Below, in pieces: positions 1 to 7,667 of a DNA stretch of 64,000 nt. Below the pieces are notes generated by a model that worked only from the letters and a program-made list of their open reading frames with translations, searched no databases and was not told the origin of the DNA. The position numbers and the translations under genes were made by a program. The DNA is from Chitinophagales bacterium (lineage in GTDB: Bacteria > Bacteroidota > Bacteroidia > Chitinophagales > UBA8649). Numbering within the stretch: the stretch's first letter is position 1; each line of letters begins with the position of its first letter. Where the stretch lies: positions 62,001 to 126,000 of the forward strand of contig JACJYT010000004.1 in assembly GCA_020635975.1 (NCBI GenBank), read 5' to 3'.

Positions 1-846
1 ATATTTAATAAAAGTGCCATAAGTTGCAACTAATCTTCCTGTTTCTACACCATCTATTATTTCCGGTTCAACTTGACTTGTCGCCCCAACGGTTGTCACC
101 CCTGTAATTTTGGTCATATTTTGTGCAATGTCATAATCCGTACCTCCACCATTGGCATTACAGGTAGCGAAACAAACTATTGCGTTACTTTCAAAGACAA
201 CTTCACCAGAATTCATAGCACTAGACAAATCTCCAACATTTGCCTGATTAGATCCTGAAGCAGTAAATTGACTAGTATAAAATCCATTTTCAGCATCAAG
301 GACAACTCCGTAGTTTACGCCATGAGCAAAAATTACAATATTTGATATAGAACCTTCATTTGTTGTAGCTTCTTTAAGCACATCAATTAACTGTCCTCCA
401 GATGCCACCATAACAGGTTCATAATTACAAGAGTTGTGCAATAATAAGGCACGAGCCTGAAATGCATTGATATCTGAAGATGTATAGTAAGTAGTAAGGC
501 TTCCTTCTTCATCAGAGCCATATATTGCCAAGTCAGCTTCTAAGCCGTCCAAATCAATAGCTGCAATAGGCATATTGGCTGCAAATTGATAAGGGGTTAA
601 ATCCGCATATGCTTTGAAAAGTGGATCAATACTCAAGAACTTTCCCAACTGTGGGTTATAAATTCTAAACCCATAGTCATAGGTAGAGCCTCCGCCACCC
701 ATTCCTTCAGGGTCTTGTTCTTTCCCATTAAAGCCGAACCTATAATCCGCTCCAGCCTTGACATAAGACCTCCCAGGCATTACCATCCCAAAAGGATGGT
801 AGTTTATAAAGTTAAAACTGTTGGTAAAAAAGGATGAATTTTGCAC
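1..846 (-). CDS. RHS-core fragment with a caspase/CHAT-like C-terminal tip (3' end beyond window)
   Basis: The frame is open from a GTG at 846 to the left edge, 282 residues. Residues 19-101 carry RHS repeat-associated core motifs: FGMVMPGRSY, YRFGFNGKE, YDYGFRIYNPQLGKFLSIDPL and a closing AIDLDG. Everything after that is the variable tip. The tip has a hydrophobic strand ending in His175-Gly176 (VIFAHG) and another ending near Cys229 (VCFATCNA), followed by TGVTTVGAT. This resembles the His-Gly / Cys layout of caspase-like (clan CD, CHAT or DUF4347) folds; that assignment is inference. There is no signal peptide and no upstream RHS repeat region, so this is an orphan tip rather than a full RHS protein. 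The GTG start is uncertain; ATG codons occur at the start of MVMPGRS. It follows the same repeated block as the copies at 2755 and 4212. Confidence 0.75.
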   Translation of the reverse strand, partial: MQNSSFFTNSFNFINYHPFGMVMPGRSYVKAGADYRFGFNGKEQDPEGMGGGGSTYDYGFRIYNPQLGKFLSIDPLFKAYADLTPYQFAANMPIAAIDLDGLEADLAIYGSDEEGSLTTYYTSSDINAFQARALLLHNSCNYEPVMVASGGQLIDVLKEATTNEGSISNIVIFAHGVNYGVVLDAENGFYTSQFTASGSNQANVGDLSSAMNSGEVVFESNAIVCFATCNANGGGTDYDIAQNMTKITGVTTVGATSQVEPEIIDGVETGRLVATYGTFIKY

Positions 847-948
847 TAATTAAAGATAGGAAAATATTTAATTTAACTCATGTGAATTGATTTCAAAATT
901 GTAGCAAAAGCTACTTGCTTGGTAGTCCGAAGCTGAAAGCGTTCGGAC
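824..948 (-). repeat. RHS-cassette leader repeat, copy 1
   Basis: This block covers the first codons of the RHS fragment and about 100 bases upstream of it, and is nearly repeated at 2755 and 4212. It holds two inverted repeats. GTAGC-aaaa-GCTAC at 901-914 has a stem conserved in all copies, while the loop differs (aaaa here, gaat elsewhere). GTCCGAA...TTCGGAC lies at 925-948. This copy diverges from the others over the leader between 877 and 900 and lacks the third small hairpin. The function is unknown; it may be a recombination homology block or a structured leader. Confidence 0.8.
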
Positions 949-959
949 AGGGTTGGGGG

Positions 960-997
960 GTAAGCTACGCACAGTGAGGTAAGCTACGCAGAGTGGG
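960..997. repeat. 19-bp imperfect tandem repeat, two units
   Basis: Two adjacent 19-bp units, at 960-978 and 979-997, both begin GTAAGCTACGCA and differ at 2 of 19 positions. They sit where the other two leader-repeat copies have a GTAG-aaa-CTAC hairpin. They are too short for confident interpretation. Confidence 0.6.
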
Positions 998-1002
998 AAG
1001 CT

Positions 1003-1036
1003 GTAATGGTCCAAAAGTGCCATTTAGACCATTACC
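1003..1036 (+). repeat. 34-nt inverted-repeat arm, left
   Basis: This arm matches the reverse complement of 1400-1433 at 33 of 34 positions. It starts GTAATGGTCC and ends GACCATTACC, so each arm is itself a potential hairpin with complementary ends around a 15-nt loop. The pair brackets the 99-codon gene at 1045-1344. Confidence 0.85.
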
Positions 1037-1044
1037 CTCCTAAT

Positions 1045-1344
1045 TTACAAAATTGTTGAAAATTCAATACTTAATACTTTTAACAGAACTGATAAACGTT
1101 TCAAATCATATGAAATAGCTTCTTCTCTATTGACCAGTCTATTAAGTTCCTGTATATCATCCGATATTTGTCCTATTGTTAAATTTGTAGGAACTACATA
1201 AGTATCAAATAATTCATTTTCTGTAATATCCCAATAAAAGTCATTCTTCAACGATATTTCATCACCGTACTTATCTCGAATTTTTAAAAGGAAATAGGAA
1301 GTCAAACTTTCAAGTTCTTTTAAATTTAGTTTAGTTTGATTCAT
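1045..1344 (-). CDS. Small acidic protein, candidate RHS immunity protein
   Basis: This 99-residue soluble protein has no signal peptide or membrane segment. Near the centre it has the pattern DFYWDI...LFDTY...LTIGQISDD, followed by a leucine-rich helix (YDLKRLSVLLKVLS). I recall similar unnamed proteins but cannot name a family. It lies on the same strand as the RHS tip genes, downstream of the tip at 1668-2777 and upstream of the tip at 1-846, where immunity genes are expected. It is bracketed by a 34-nt inverted repeat, which is unusual and may mean that it moves as a unit. The immunity role is inferred from position only. Confidence 0.6.
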   Translation of the reverse strand: MNQTKLNLKELESLTSYFLLKIRDKYGDEISLKNDFYWDITENELFDTYVVPTNLTIGQISDDIQELNRLVNREEAISYDLKRLSVLLKVLSIEFSTIL

Positions 1345-1399
1345 TGATAATCTTTTGTATATTATTTTTAAATGTTTCTATCTCATTATTAAGATGCTT

Positions 1400-1433
1400 G
1401 GTAATGATCTAAATGGCACTTTTGGACCATTAC
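1400..1433 (-). repeat. 34-nt inverted-repeat arm, right
   Basis: Reverse-complement partner of 1003-1036 with one mismatch (ATGATC here against ATGGTC there). It lies about 55 bases upstream of the start of the 99-codon gene. Confidence 0.85.
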
Positions 1434-1461
1434 CTGAGCTAGGTAAAGGACATAATGGATA

Positions 1462-1665
1462 CTACTTTCTTCTCATTTTTTGATACAAACCTAAGCCAAG
1501 AACAAAGAAGCCTACAAAAATTAAAATTAACTCTATTCTATTATAGGATTGATTCCCCAATTCAGGATTTATTAGAATATTTATATTTCTCAATATTAAA
1601 AAAATATGAGGAAGGAAAATAACCTTGTAAACATGTTCTAAATATGTATTTTTGTTACCCCTCAT
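1462..1665 (-). CDS. Small membrane protein, candidate immunity to the preceding RHS tip
   Basis: This 67-residue protein has a basic N-terminus and two hydrophobic stretches. The first is weak (residues 14-33, around VIFLPHIFLIL) and the second strong (residues 44-62, LILIFVGFFVLGLGLY), with an RRK tail that would stay in the cytoplasm. Its ATG lies 2 bases after the stop of the RHS tip gene, so the two are almost certainly co-translated. Small membrane proteins tightly coupled to a polymorphic toxin are often immunity proteins; here that is inference. No family is recognised. Confidence 0.55.
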   Translation of the reverse strand: MRGNKNTYLEHVYKVIFLPHIFLILRNINILINPELGNQSYNRIELILIFVGFFVLGLGLYQKMRRK

Positions 1666-1667
1666 GT

Positions 1668-2777
1668 CTATTTTATATTCTGAGGATCCAATTGATCCAT
1701 GGGTAAGGTTAATAAATCATTAGGAGCCGTTTCAATTTGATTGTTTTCTTTATGTTTATCGGAGTGATCACGTTTAAAATAATCATTAAAAATGGTTGTA
1801 ATAACCTTTTCTATTTCCTCTCTTATAGGTTTATAACTTCCTGAAGCTCCTGTTCCATATTTCTCAGATAAACAGTTTATTGTGAAATCAAGTACAAAAT
1901 CCTTTAAAGATTTTGAGTTCGGTGTAACACCAGAATTATCAATCGTAAAATCAGCTAAAGAACTGAAAAACGCCTGATCGTAACCAGATAAACCATACTT
2001 ATCTCCAAGCGCTCCTATTGCTGCATCAAATCCATCAATTTGTTTAAAAGAACTTATTAGGGCACTTCTACCATCCCCTCCATTTTCAATTAAATTAGCC
2101 GCCCATAGTGTTGCAAATTGCCTAAACGCATCCTTACTAATCCTTAAACCTAAATCTATAGCAGATTTAACACCCATTGCTGTTCCTGCTTCAACACCGC
2201 CAATAACTAATAATGGAATAGCGACAGTTGCATAACCTGCTTTGGCACCTTCTGATTGCGCTTTATGCAATCTCATGTCAAAATATTTTTTTTCTTCTTC
2301 TAATGACCCATTTTGGATAACATCTTTAAATAAGGGGTCATTAAAGTATAATGCTTCAGATATTTCAGCACTTGTCATTAATCTTGCTTGGTTATCCCCA
2401 TCCCAAGTATAAAAATTATGAGGAGCACCAGTTCTTATAACAGTAATAGCTTTGGTTTCAAAATCAAAATAGTAATCATCATTCCCATCAGGGTCAATAA
2501 AAATGATTGGGTTATCTCTTGCAAAAACATAGTTCGATTGCATTCCTTTAGGTAATTGGTCAACGGCAAACCATCTCCCCAACCTACAATCATAAATCCT
2601 CGCCCCAAAGTCTAATTGGTTACCATCACTACCCGACCAAGCCTCACCATCTTTCTCCATTCCATTAAACCCATAACGATATGATTCTGAGGTAAATGAG
2701 CGTCCTGGCATTACCATCCCAAAAGAATGGTAATTTTTAGAGCTAAAATTGGATGTAAAAAAGGATAAATTTTGCAC
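1668..2777 (-). CDS. RHS-core fragment with an uncharacterised C-terminal tip
   Basis: 369 residues from a GTG. Residues 19-98 carry the RHS core signature: FGMVMPGRSF, YRYGFNGMEKD, LDFGARIYDCRLGRWFAVD, and the closing IDPDGND. The remaining 270 residues are the variable tip, which I do not recognise. It contains one hydrophobic segment (around residues 182-200, ATVAIPLLVIGGVEAG) followed by a mostly helical region rich in Ser, Asp and Lys. No catalytic motif stands out. The tyrosine/aspartate repeat section of a full RHS protein is absent, so expression may depend on recombination with a complete RHS gene. The first 24 codons plus leader are shared with the other two cassettes. A putative membrane immunity gene follows after 2 bases. 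The true start may instead be the ATG in GMVMPGR. Confidence 0.75.
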   Translation of the reverse strand: MQNLSFFTSNFSSKNYHSFGMVMPGRSFTSESYRYGFNGMEKDGEAWSGSDGNQLDFGARIYDCRLGRWFAVDQLPKGMQSNYVFARDNPIIFIDPDGNDDYYFDFETKAITVIRTGAPHNFYTWDGDNQARLMTSAEISEALYFNDPLFKDVIQNGSLEEEKKYFDMRLHKAQSEGAKAGYATVAIPLLVIGGVEAGTAMGVKSAIDLGLRISKDAFRQFATLWAANLIENGGDGRSALISSFKQIDGFDAAIGALGDKYGLSGYDQAFFSSLADFTIDNSGVTPNSKSLKDFVLDFTINCLSEKYGTGASGSYKPIREEIEKVITTIFNDYFKRDHSDKHKENNQIETAPNDLLTLPMDQLDPQNIK

Positions 2778-2900
2778 TAATTAAAGATAGGAAAATATTT
2801 AATTTAAGTGAGATAAATTGATTTCAAAATTGTAGCGAATGCTACTTGCATAAAAGTCCGAAGCTGAAAGCGTTCGGATAGAAAACGTGGTAGAAACTAC
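2755..2900 (-). repeat. RHS-cassette leader repeat, copy 2
   Basis: Nearly identical to 4212-4357 and similar to 824-948. It contains three inverted repeats: GTAGC-gaat-GCTAC at 2832-2845, GTCCGAA...TTCGGAT at 2856-2879, and GTAG-aaa-CTAC at 2890-2900. The rest of the gap up to the Fic gene at 3023 shows no further feature I can support. Confidence 0.85.
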
Positions 2901-3022
2901 GGAGAGTGGGGATTATATGTACTTTCATATAGCACTCTGTGAATATATTTATAGTTTTAAACATACCAAAAAATGTATTCGATATTCTGATATAATAAGA
3001 TGTAATCATTTAATTTAGTCTT

Positions 3023-4015
3023 ATGAATACTTCTGAAATTAAAATTTACGAATCACAAGATGGTGAAGCTCAAATTGAAGTCAGACTCAATGAAGAAACT
3101 ATATGGCTGAGTCAAAAGCAAATGGCAGAGTTATTTGAAAAAGATTCAGATACGATAAGTTTACACTTAAAAAATATTTACTCTTCAGGAGAACTTGATG
3201 AGATTTCAACTACCGAGGAATCCTCGGTAGTTCAGAGAGAAGGTAAAAGGAATGTAACAAGAAAAATCAAATTCTATAATTTAGATGCAATAATAAGCGT
3301 AGGTTATAGGGTGAATTCAAAAAGAGGCACACAATTTCGCATGTGGGCCAATAAAGTATTAAAAGAATATCTTGTTAAAGGATACGCTTTAAACGAAGCG
3401 AGATTAAAAGAAAAAGAAGAACAACTAAAAGAAGTCATCAATGCAGTCCAATATTTATCAGGATTAAGTGATAAGAAAGAATTATCTTCTGTTGAACAAG
3501 GTGGAATCTTAAAAATAATAAAAGAATACACCCACGCCTTAACTGTACTAGACCAATACGATCATCAAGAATTAAAAATCGAAAAATCCAATAACAAAGA
3601 GCATTATAGAATCACCTACCAAGAAGCTAAAGATCAAATCCAAAGATGGCGTGAATATCAAAAAGCTACAGATTTATTCGGGAACGAAAAAGATGGTTCT
3701 TTTGAAGGATCATTAAATACCATCTACCAGACATTTGATGGAAAAGAGTTGTACCCAAGCTTAGAAGAGAAAGCGGCAAACTTAATTTACTTCATCATAA
3801 AAAACCATCCATTTTCTGATGGGAATAAGCGAATAGCAGCGGGAATCTTTGCTTGGTTTCTTGACCGGAACAAAATTCTTTATAAATCTAATGGACACAA
3901 GAGAATTGCCGATAATACCTTAGTAGCTTTGACTCTAATGGTTGCTGAAAGTAAAGCTGAAGAAAAAGAAATGATGGTAAAAGTGGTTGTTAATTTGATT
4001 AATGATAAGAACTAA
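3023..4015 (+). CDS. RhuM-type N-terminal domain fused to a Fic/DOC domain
   Basis: 330 residues. Residues 1-115 match the RhuM-type virulence-associated domain (IWLSQKQMAELFEKD, HLKNIY, FYNLDAIISVGYRVNS, RGTQFRMWAN), followed by a charged coiled-coil linker. Residues 190-330 form a Fic domain with the motif HPFSDGNKR at 262-270. The motif His262 would be the catalytic base and the GNKR portion the nucleotide-phosphate loop. Fic enzymes transfer AMP or another phosphate-containing group from a nucleotide to a target hydroxyl. No clear (S/T)xxxE(G/N) inhibitory helix and no adjacent antitoxin gene were seen. It is convergent with the RHS genes and sits between two leader repeats, which suggests acquired defence or conflict cargo. 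The family architecture is known; the target is unknown. Confidence 0.88.
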   Translation: MNTSEIKIYESQDGEAQIEVRLNEETIWLSQKQMAELFEKDSDTISLHLKNIYSSGELDEISTTEESSVVQREGKRNVTRKIKFYNLDAIISVGYRVNSKRGTQFRMWANKVLKEYLVKGYALNEARLKEKEEQLKEVINAVQYLSGLSDKKELSSVEQGGILKIIKEYTHALTVLDQYDHQELKIEKSNNKEHYRITYQEAKDQIQRWREYQKATDLFGNEKDGSFEGSLNTIYQTFDGKELYPSLEEKAANLIYFIIKNHPFSDGNKRIAAGIFAWFLDRNKILYKSNGHKRIADNTLVALTLMVAESKAEEKEMMVKVVVNLINDKN

Positions 4016-4016
4016 A

Positions 4017-4234
4017 TTATCTTTTTCTAGTGCTCGGTGTTATCACTGAACCACCCATCCCCCTAATATTAAACCCAAACCTATAGCTTCCAAAGGTAAA
4101 AGACCTACTGGAATAAACATCACAACCGAGCCTTGAGGAGCCTCACGAATACCTTTGAAAGATATTGGCGAATGAGTAAAAGGATAGAAATTTAGGAAGC
4201 CAAAACTAGATGTAAAAAAGGATAAATTTTGCAC
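4017..4234 (-). pseudogene. Frameshifted RHS-core remnant
   Basis: From a GTG at 4234 it starts like the other two RHS tips (QNLSFFTSSFGFLNFYPF). The original frame then drifts into non-RHS sequence and stops at 4043. RHS-core sequence resumes in another frame as RSFTFGSYRFGFN and ends at a stop at 4017. The PGRSF...YRFGFN core is thus still readable across a frameshift. The tip and the rest of the core are lost, and the remnant abuts the end of the convergent Fic gene. This is a decayed cassette. Confidence 0.75.
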
Positions 4235-4357
4235 TAATTAAAGATAGGAAAATATTTAATTTAAGTGAGATAAATTGATTTCAAAATTGTAGCGAATGCT
4301 ACTTGCATAAAAGTCCGAAGCTGAAAGCGTTCGGACAGAATACGTGGTAGAAACTAC
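4212..4357 (-). repeat. RHS-cassette leader repeat, copy 3
   Basis: Matches copy 2 almost base for base, with the same three inverted repeats at 4289-4302, 4313-4336 and 4347-4357. It marks the right end of the RHS island. The following 4358-4464 shows no clear feature. Confidence 0.85.
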
Positions 4358-4464
4358 AGATAGGGGGGAGAATATATTTCAGAATAGTAGCTGCAAGCTA
4401 GCTTAAGCACTTAACCCTTAGCTACCGCTGCACTCAAGCCACGAACAACAGGGAAGAAATAAAA

Positions 4465-5625
4465 CTAGGGCTTTTCTGGGTTCATTTTCAGGTAGTGCAG
4501 ATGTTCTTTTCGAGATTTAAATCCTTTCTCTTTCCAGCCTGGCTCTTTCCCTAGTTCTTGGCTTGTAGGAGCCTCTTGTTGTATTAATGGGTCCAATATC
4601 CATTGTCCCATTAGAAAGTCTTCTGGACTTGCCAATTCTAAAACCATAATTTGGGCTTCTTCCTTCCTATAATTTTCACGATCTATTACATACTCCGTTC
4701 GATAATATGGGTAAACATTGCAAACCACAACTAGGTGCGTTCTACTTCGAAGCGCTTCATCTAGTATAAACTCTAATTGTCCCTCTTCATTACTCGTTGC
4801 CCATATATCCGAATCCTTTATGCGTGCTTGGGCAGCAACAATGGGCTCTTCGTTTTCATTAAGCAGAGCTACTTTTACTATTTCGGGAAAACGATCCGAA
4901 ACTAGTTCTGGCTCAATAGAAAGCTCCTCTATTTCTATTGCCACATCGCCAATGCTCACTATGTCTATTTCTTCCACCTTCATTTTTCCTAAAATCATCG
5001 CTCTTTCGTAGAGCACCAAATCCAGCTCCTTTTCACTACCCAAACTTAAACTAAGTGGCATATAGCCCGGTGCTTCTATGCGCAATTCTAGCTTGTTGCT
5101 CCATTTCGTGTTAGCCAAATCTATACTAAAGCTACCTTGAGCATCTGAGAGGCTATAATGTTCGGTAATTCTACCATTATAATAAATTCTTATTGCAATA
5201 CCCTCCAAAGGGTTTTGGTTCACGTCTACAATTCTACCCGAAACGGCATTTGCTGTTTCCTCCTCCTCGCTTAAATCTTGTTTCATAAAGAAGCTAGAAG
5301 ACTTGTGTTCTGCTTTCAAGAAACTCGGCAAACTTAAACTGAATAAAAAGCCGAGAATAACTTTCTTGATGCTATTAAAATAGCTTGGCTTAGGATCGGA
5401 AACCGCAATGCTTCTATTGAGTTGAAAACTAGAAAACCTGCCACAAGTTTTTTGTCCTTTCGTTTTCTCTAAATAAGAAAGTAGTTCCCTGTCGCTCATT
5501 CTAGTGAAATCTACCACCACTTTAGCACAAGAACTACAAAATGAGCCTTGGTCTTTGGGGGTCATTTTATTCCAATCCTCATGACAAGGTTCTGGAATAC
5601 GAAGTTTAACTGGCAGAGATCTCAT
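4465..5625 (-). CDS. Cysteine-motif membrane protein with carboxypeptidase-regulatory-like domain
   Basis: 386 residues. Residues 14-62 have four cysteines in the pattern CHEDW...FCSSC...VVDFTRMSD...TCGRF, an N-terminal module I have seen in many Bacteroidota proteins, possibly a metal- or redox-binding site facing the cytoplasm. One transmembrane segment follows at about residues 85-104. After it comes an Ig-like CarboxypepD_reg fold (about 128-205: VSGRIVDVNQNPLEGIAIRIYYNG) and a second similar beta-rich region to about 325. The protein is probably anchored in the inner membrane with its beta domains in the periplasm. It stands alone, about 70 bases downstream of pyk on the same strand. No substrate can be inferred. 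Confidence 0.7.
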   Translation of the reverse strand: MRSLPVKLRIPEPCHEDWNKMTPKDQGSFCSSCAKVVVDFTRMSDRELLSYLEKTKGQKTCGRFSSFQLNRSIAVSDPKPSYFNSIKKVILGFLFSLSLPSFLKAEHKSSSFFMKQDLSEEEETANAVSGRIVDVNQNPLEGIAIRIYYNGRITEHYSLSDAQGSFSIDLANTKWSNKLELRIEAPGYMPLSLSLGSEKELDLVLYERAMILGKMKVEEIDIVSIGDVAIEIEELSIEPELVSDRFPEIVKVALLNENEEPIVAAQARIKDSDIWATSNEEGQLEFILDEALRSRTHLVVVCNVYPYYRTEYVIDRENYRKEEAQIMVLELASPEDFLMGQWILDPLIQQEAPTSQELGKEPGWKEKGFKSRKEHLHYLKMNPEKP

Positions 5626-5694
5626 ATCTTGAAATTTATAGTTGTTATAAATCCAAGAGTGTTCTTTGCCTGCCTTTCCACAAAAATGCTAAGA

Positions 5695-7140
5695 TTAATT
5701 TTCTAGCGCCTTCACTCGAGAAACCTTTACGGTATTTGTTCTTCCTTGGTGGTTTAAAGGCATACTAGCGGTATTCACCACTAAATCGCCAACCTTAAGG
5801 TGTTTGTGCTCCTGTAGAATTTTGATAACATCGGTTATCGTTTCGTCGGTTCCCACAAAGCCCTTGTAATAAAAGGCCCTAACTCCCCAAAATAAGTTTA
5901 AAGTTGGGAGGAGTTTTTCATTATCGGTAAAAATAAAAATCTGCGCTTTAGGTCGGTAACTACTAATCATAAAAGCAGTATAGCCAGAGCGCGTCATTCC
6001 AACAATCGCTTTGGCACCAACTTCCTTCGCAATTTTGCAAGCATTATAACAAATGGCATCTGAGATATAGGTCTCCGACTTCGGATTTGCAACCAATTGC
6101 TTGTCGTAAATTAAATCCGATTTTTCTACATTGGTTAGAATTCGCTGCATGGTTTGTAGCACCTTGGTCGGATATTTTCCAACCGAGGTTTCTCCACTTA
6201 GCATCACTGCGTCGGCACCATCAATAACCGCGTTGGCAACATCATTAATCTCTGCTCTGGTGGCTACTGGGTTTTCTATCATGCTTTCCATCATTTGCGT
6301 TGCAACAATAACTGGTTTAGCTGCTAGGATGCATTTTTTAATGATTCGCTTTTGCACTAAAGGAACATGCTCTTGTGGAATTTCAACGCCGAGATCTCCT
6401 CGAGCAATCATAATTCCATCTGTGGCGGTAATAATTTCTTCTATACATTGAATTGCTTCTGGCTTTTCAATTTTAGCAATTATCTTGGTGTAGCTTCTTT
6501 TTTCACCTATTATGCTAGCTATTTCTTCTATGTCTTTTGCACTTCTTACAAAACTTAGGGCAATCCAATTGGCTTCGTTCTGAAGGGCAAACTCTACATC
6601 CAGCTTATCTTTAGGAGTTAAAGCCGGAGTGCTCAGGGCGGTGTCGGGAAGATTAACGCCCTTTTTGGAAGTAAGCAGTCCACCATGCACAATCTTAGCC
6701 GTAATTAATTTGTTTTCTACTGATTTTACCACAAGCTCTATTCGCCCATCATTAATTAAGATACGCTCGCCAGGATGCATTTCCTTATAAAGTTCATCAT
6801 AAGAAATGTAGAGCAGTTGGTTGCTTGAGTCTTGTTTGATGTCGGTAATTTGAATTTCTTTGCCACTTTGCAATTCAATACTGCCATTAACATTACCTAT
6901 TCTAATTTTTGGACCTTGCATATCGGCAAGAATGGCAATATTTAGATTATATTCTCTATTAATTTGCTTAACCAACTCAAAGCCATTGTAATGATCTTCG
7001 TAGCTTCCGTGCGAAAAATTAAAACGAATTACATCAACCCCCGATTTAACTATTTCTAAAAAATCTTTTGGAGAGCTAATTGCCGGACCAAAAGTGGCAA
7101 TCATTTTTGCTTTGTTTACTGGTATTTTCATCTCTTTCAT
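5695..7140 (-). CDS. pyk: Pyruvate kinase
   Basis: 481 residues, normal length for the family. It converts phosphoenolpyruvate and ADP to pyruvate and ATP, the last step of glycolysis, in the cytosol. Visible motifs are the substrate-binding RFNFSHG at 39-45, the signature IAKIEKPEAI with catalytic Lys223, the metal-binding GDLGVEIP at 248-255, and MLSGETSVGKYP at 313-324, followed by the C-terminal allosteric domain. The ATG at 7140 is close behind a TAATTTTG promoter element. The IPExxxVDY gene lies just upstream on the same strand, a neighbour pairing I recall from other Bacteroidota. Confidence 0.97.
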   Translation of the reverse strand: MKEMKIPVNKAKMIATFGPAISSPKDFLEIVKSGVDVIRFNFSHGSYEDHYNGFELVKQINREYNLNIAILADMQGPKIRIGNVNGSIELQSGKEIQITDIKQDSSNQLLYISYDELYKEMHPGERILINDGRIELVVKSVENKLITAKIVHGGLLTSKKGVNLPDTALSTPALTPKDKLDVEFALQNEANWIALSFVRSAKDIEEIASIIGEKRSYTKIIAKIEKPEAIQCIEEIITATDGIMIARGDLGVEIPQEHVPLVQKRIIKKCILAAKPVIVATQMMESMIENPVATRAEINDVANAVIDGADAVMLSGETSVGKYPTKVLQTMQRILTNVEKSDLIYDKQLVANPKSETYISDAICYNACKIAKEVGAKAIVGMTRSGYTAFMISSYRPKAQIFIFTDNEKLLPTLNLFWGVRAFYYKGFVGTDETITDVIKILQEHKHLKVGDLVVNTASMPLNHQGRTNTVKVSRVKALEN

Positions 7141-7148
7141 ACGGTAAA

Positions 7149-7156
7149 CAAAATTA
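7149..7156 (-). promoter_or_regulatory. Candidate -7 element for pyk
   Basis: On the minus strand this reads TAATTTTG, a full match to the Bacteroidota TAnnTTTG -7 motif, 8 bases ahead of the pyk ATG. No convincing TTG -33 box was found, and the leader would be very short. Confidence 0.35.
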
Positions 7157-7162
7157 CGACAA

Positions 7163-7603
7163 TTAAAAGTCTTTTTCTATTCGTTTTTTATCCGAAGGAC
7201 TTAAGTTATCAATTTGTAAACTCATTTGAACATCGGCAATATTCTTTATCTTCTCTTGCAAAGAAGCCATATCCACTATTTCTTCATCGATGGTTTTCAG
7301 GATAAACAGGAAGTCGAAGTTTTTTAGACTTTTCAAGTAAACGGAGCCACCTTGCTTGTTTTGAACAAGATAATACTCAAATTCGCTTAACTCGTCGAAA
7401 AAATAGAACTTGCTATACTTTCTAGCATCCTCCTTCTTCTTGTTATCGCTAACTAAATCCTCTAATTTTTCCAAATTGAGGTGAAGTTCTTGGTTAACGA
7501 AGAAGGACAATCTATAATCCTTCAAAAAACTAGCAATAGCAATGATATAGTAGTTAAGTTTGGGCTGATATGTGATTTTTTCAGTGCTCACTTCGTAATG
7601 CAA
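7163..7603 (-). CDS. IPExxxVDY family protein
   Basis: About 146 residues from a TTG at 7603. The frame stays open to an ATG at 7681. It matches the small Bacteroidota family named for an IPExxxVDY motif. The diagnostic features are YYIIAIASFLKDYRLSFFVN near the N-terminus, FDELSEFEYYLVQNKQ in the middle and SLKNFDFLFILKT, the degenerate motif position. Its function is unknown. I prefer the internal TTG (or the GTG at 7591), because the 7681 start would place the first 26 codons across the acpP promoter at 7635-7667 and add residues outside the family fold. It is divergent from acpP and followed by pyk. Confidence 0.7.
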   Translation of the reverse strand: MHYEVSTEKITYQPKLNYYIIAIASFLKDYRLSFFVNQELHLNLEKLEDLVSDNKKKEDARKYSKFYFFDELSEFEYYLVQNKQGGSVYLKSLKNFDFLFILKTIDEEIVDMASLQEKIKNIADVQMSLQIDNLSPSDKKRIEKDF

Positions 7604-7634
7604 ATTAAGACAAAAGTTTAATGCAAACAAAAAA

Positions 7635-7667
7635 TTGCTTGTTTTGATAAAATAAACCTTAAATTTG
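7635..7667 (+). promoter_or_regulatory. acpP operon promoter
   Basis: TTG at 7635-7637 and TAAATTTG at 7660-7667, separated by 22 bases, fit the Bacteroidota -33/-7 pattern. Transcription would start near 7673, giving a short leader before the acpP ATG at 7693. Confidence 0.6.

Noticed and set aside
960..997. Tandem 19-bp repeat as a phase-variation or CRISPR-like signal
   Set aside because: Only two imperfect units are present, so it is reported as a repeat with no functional claim.
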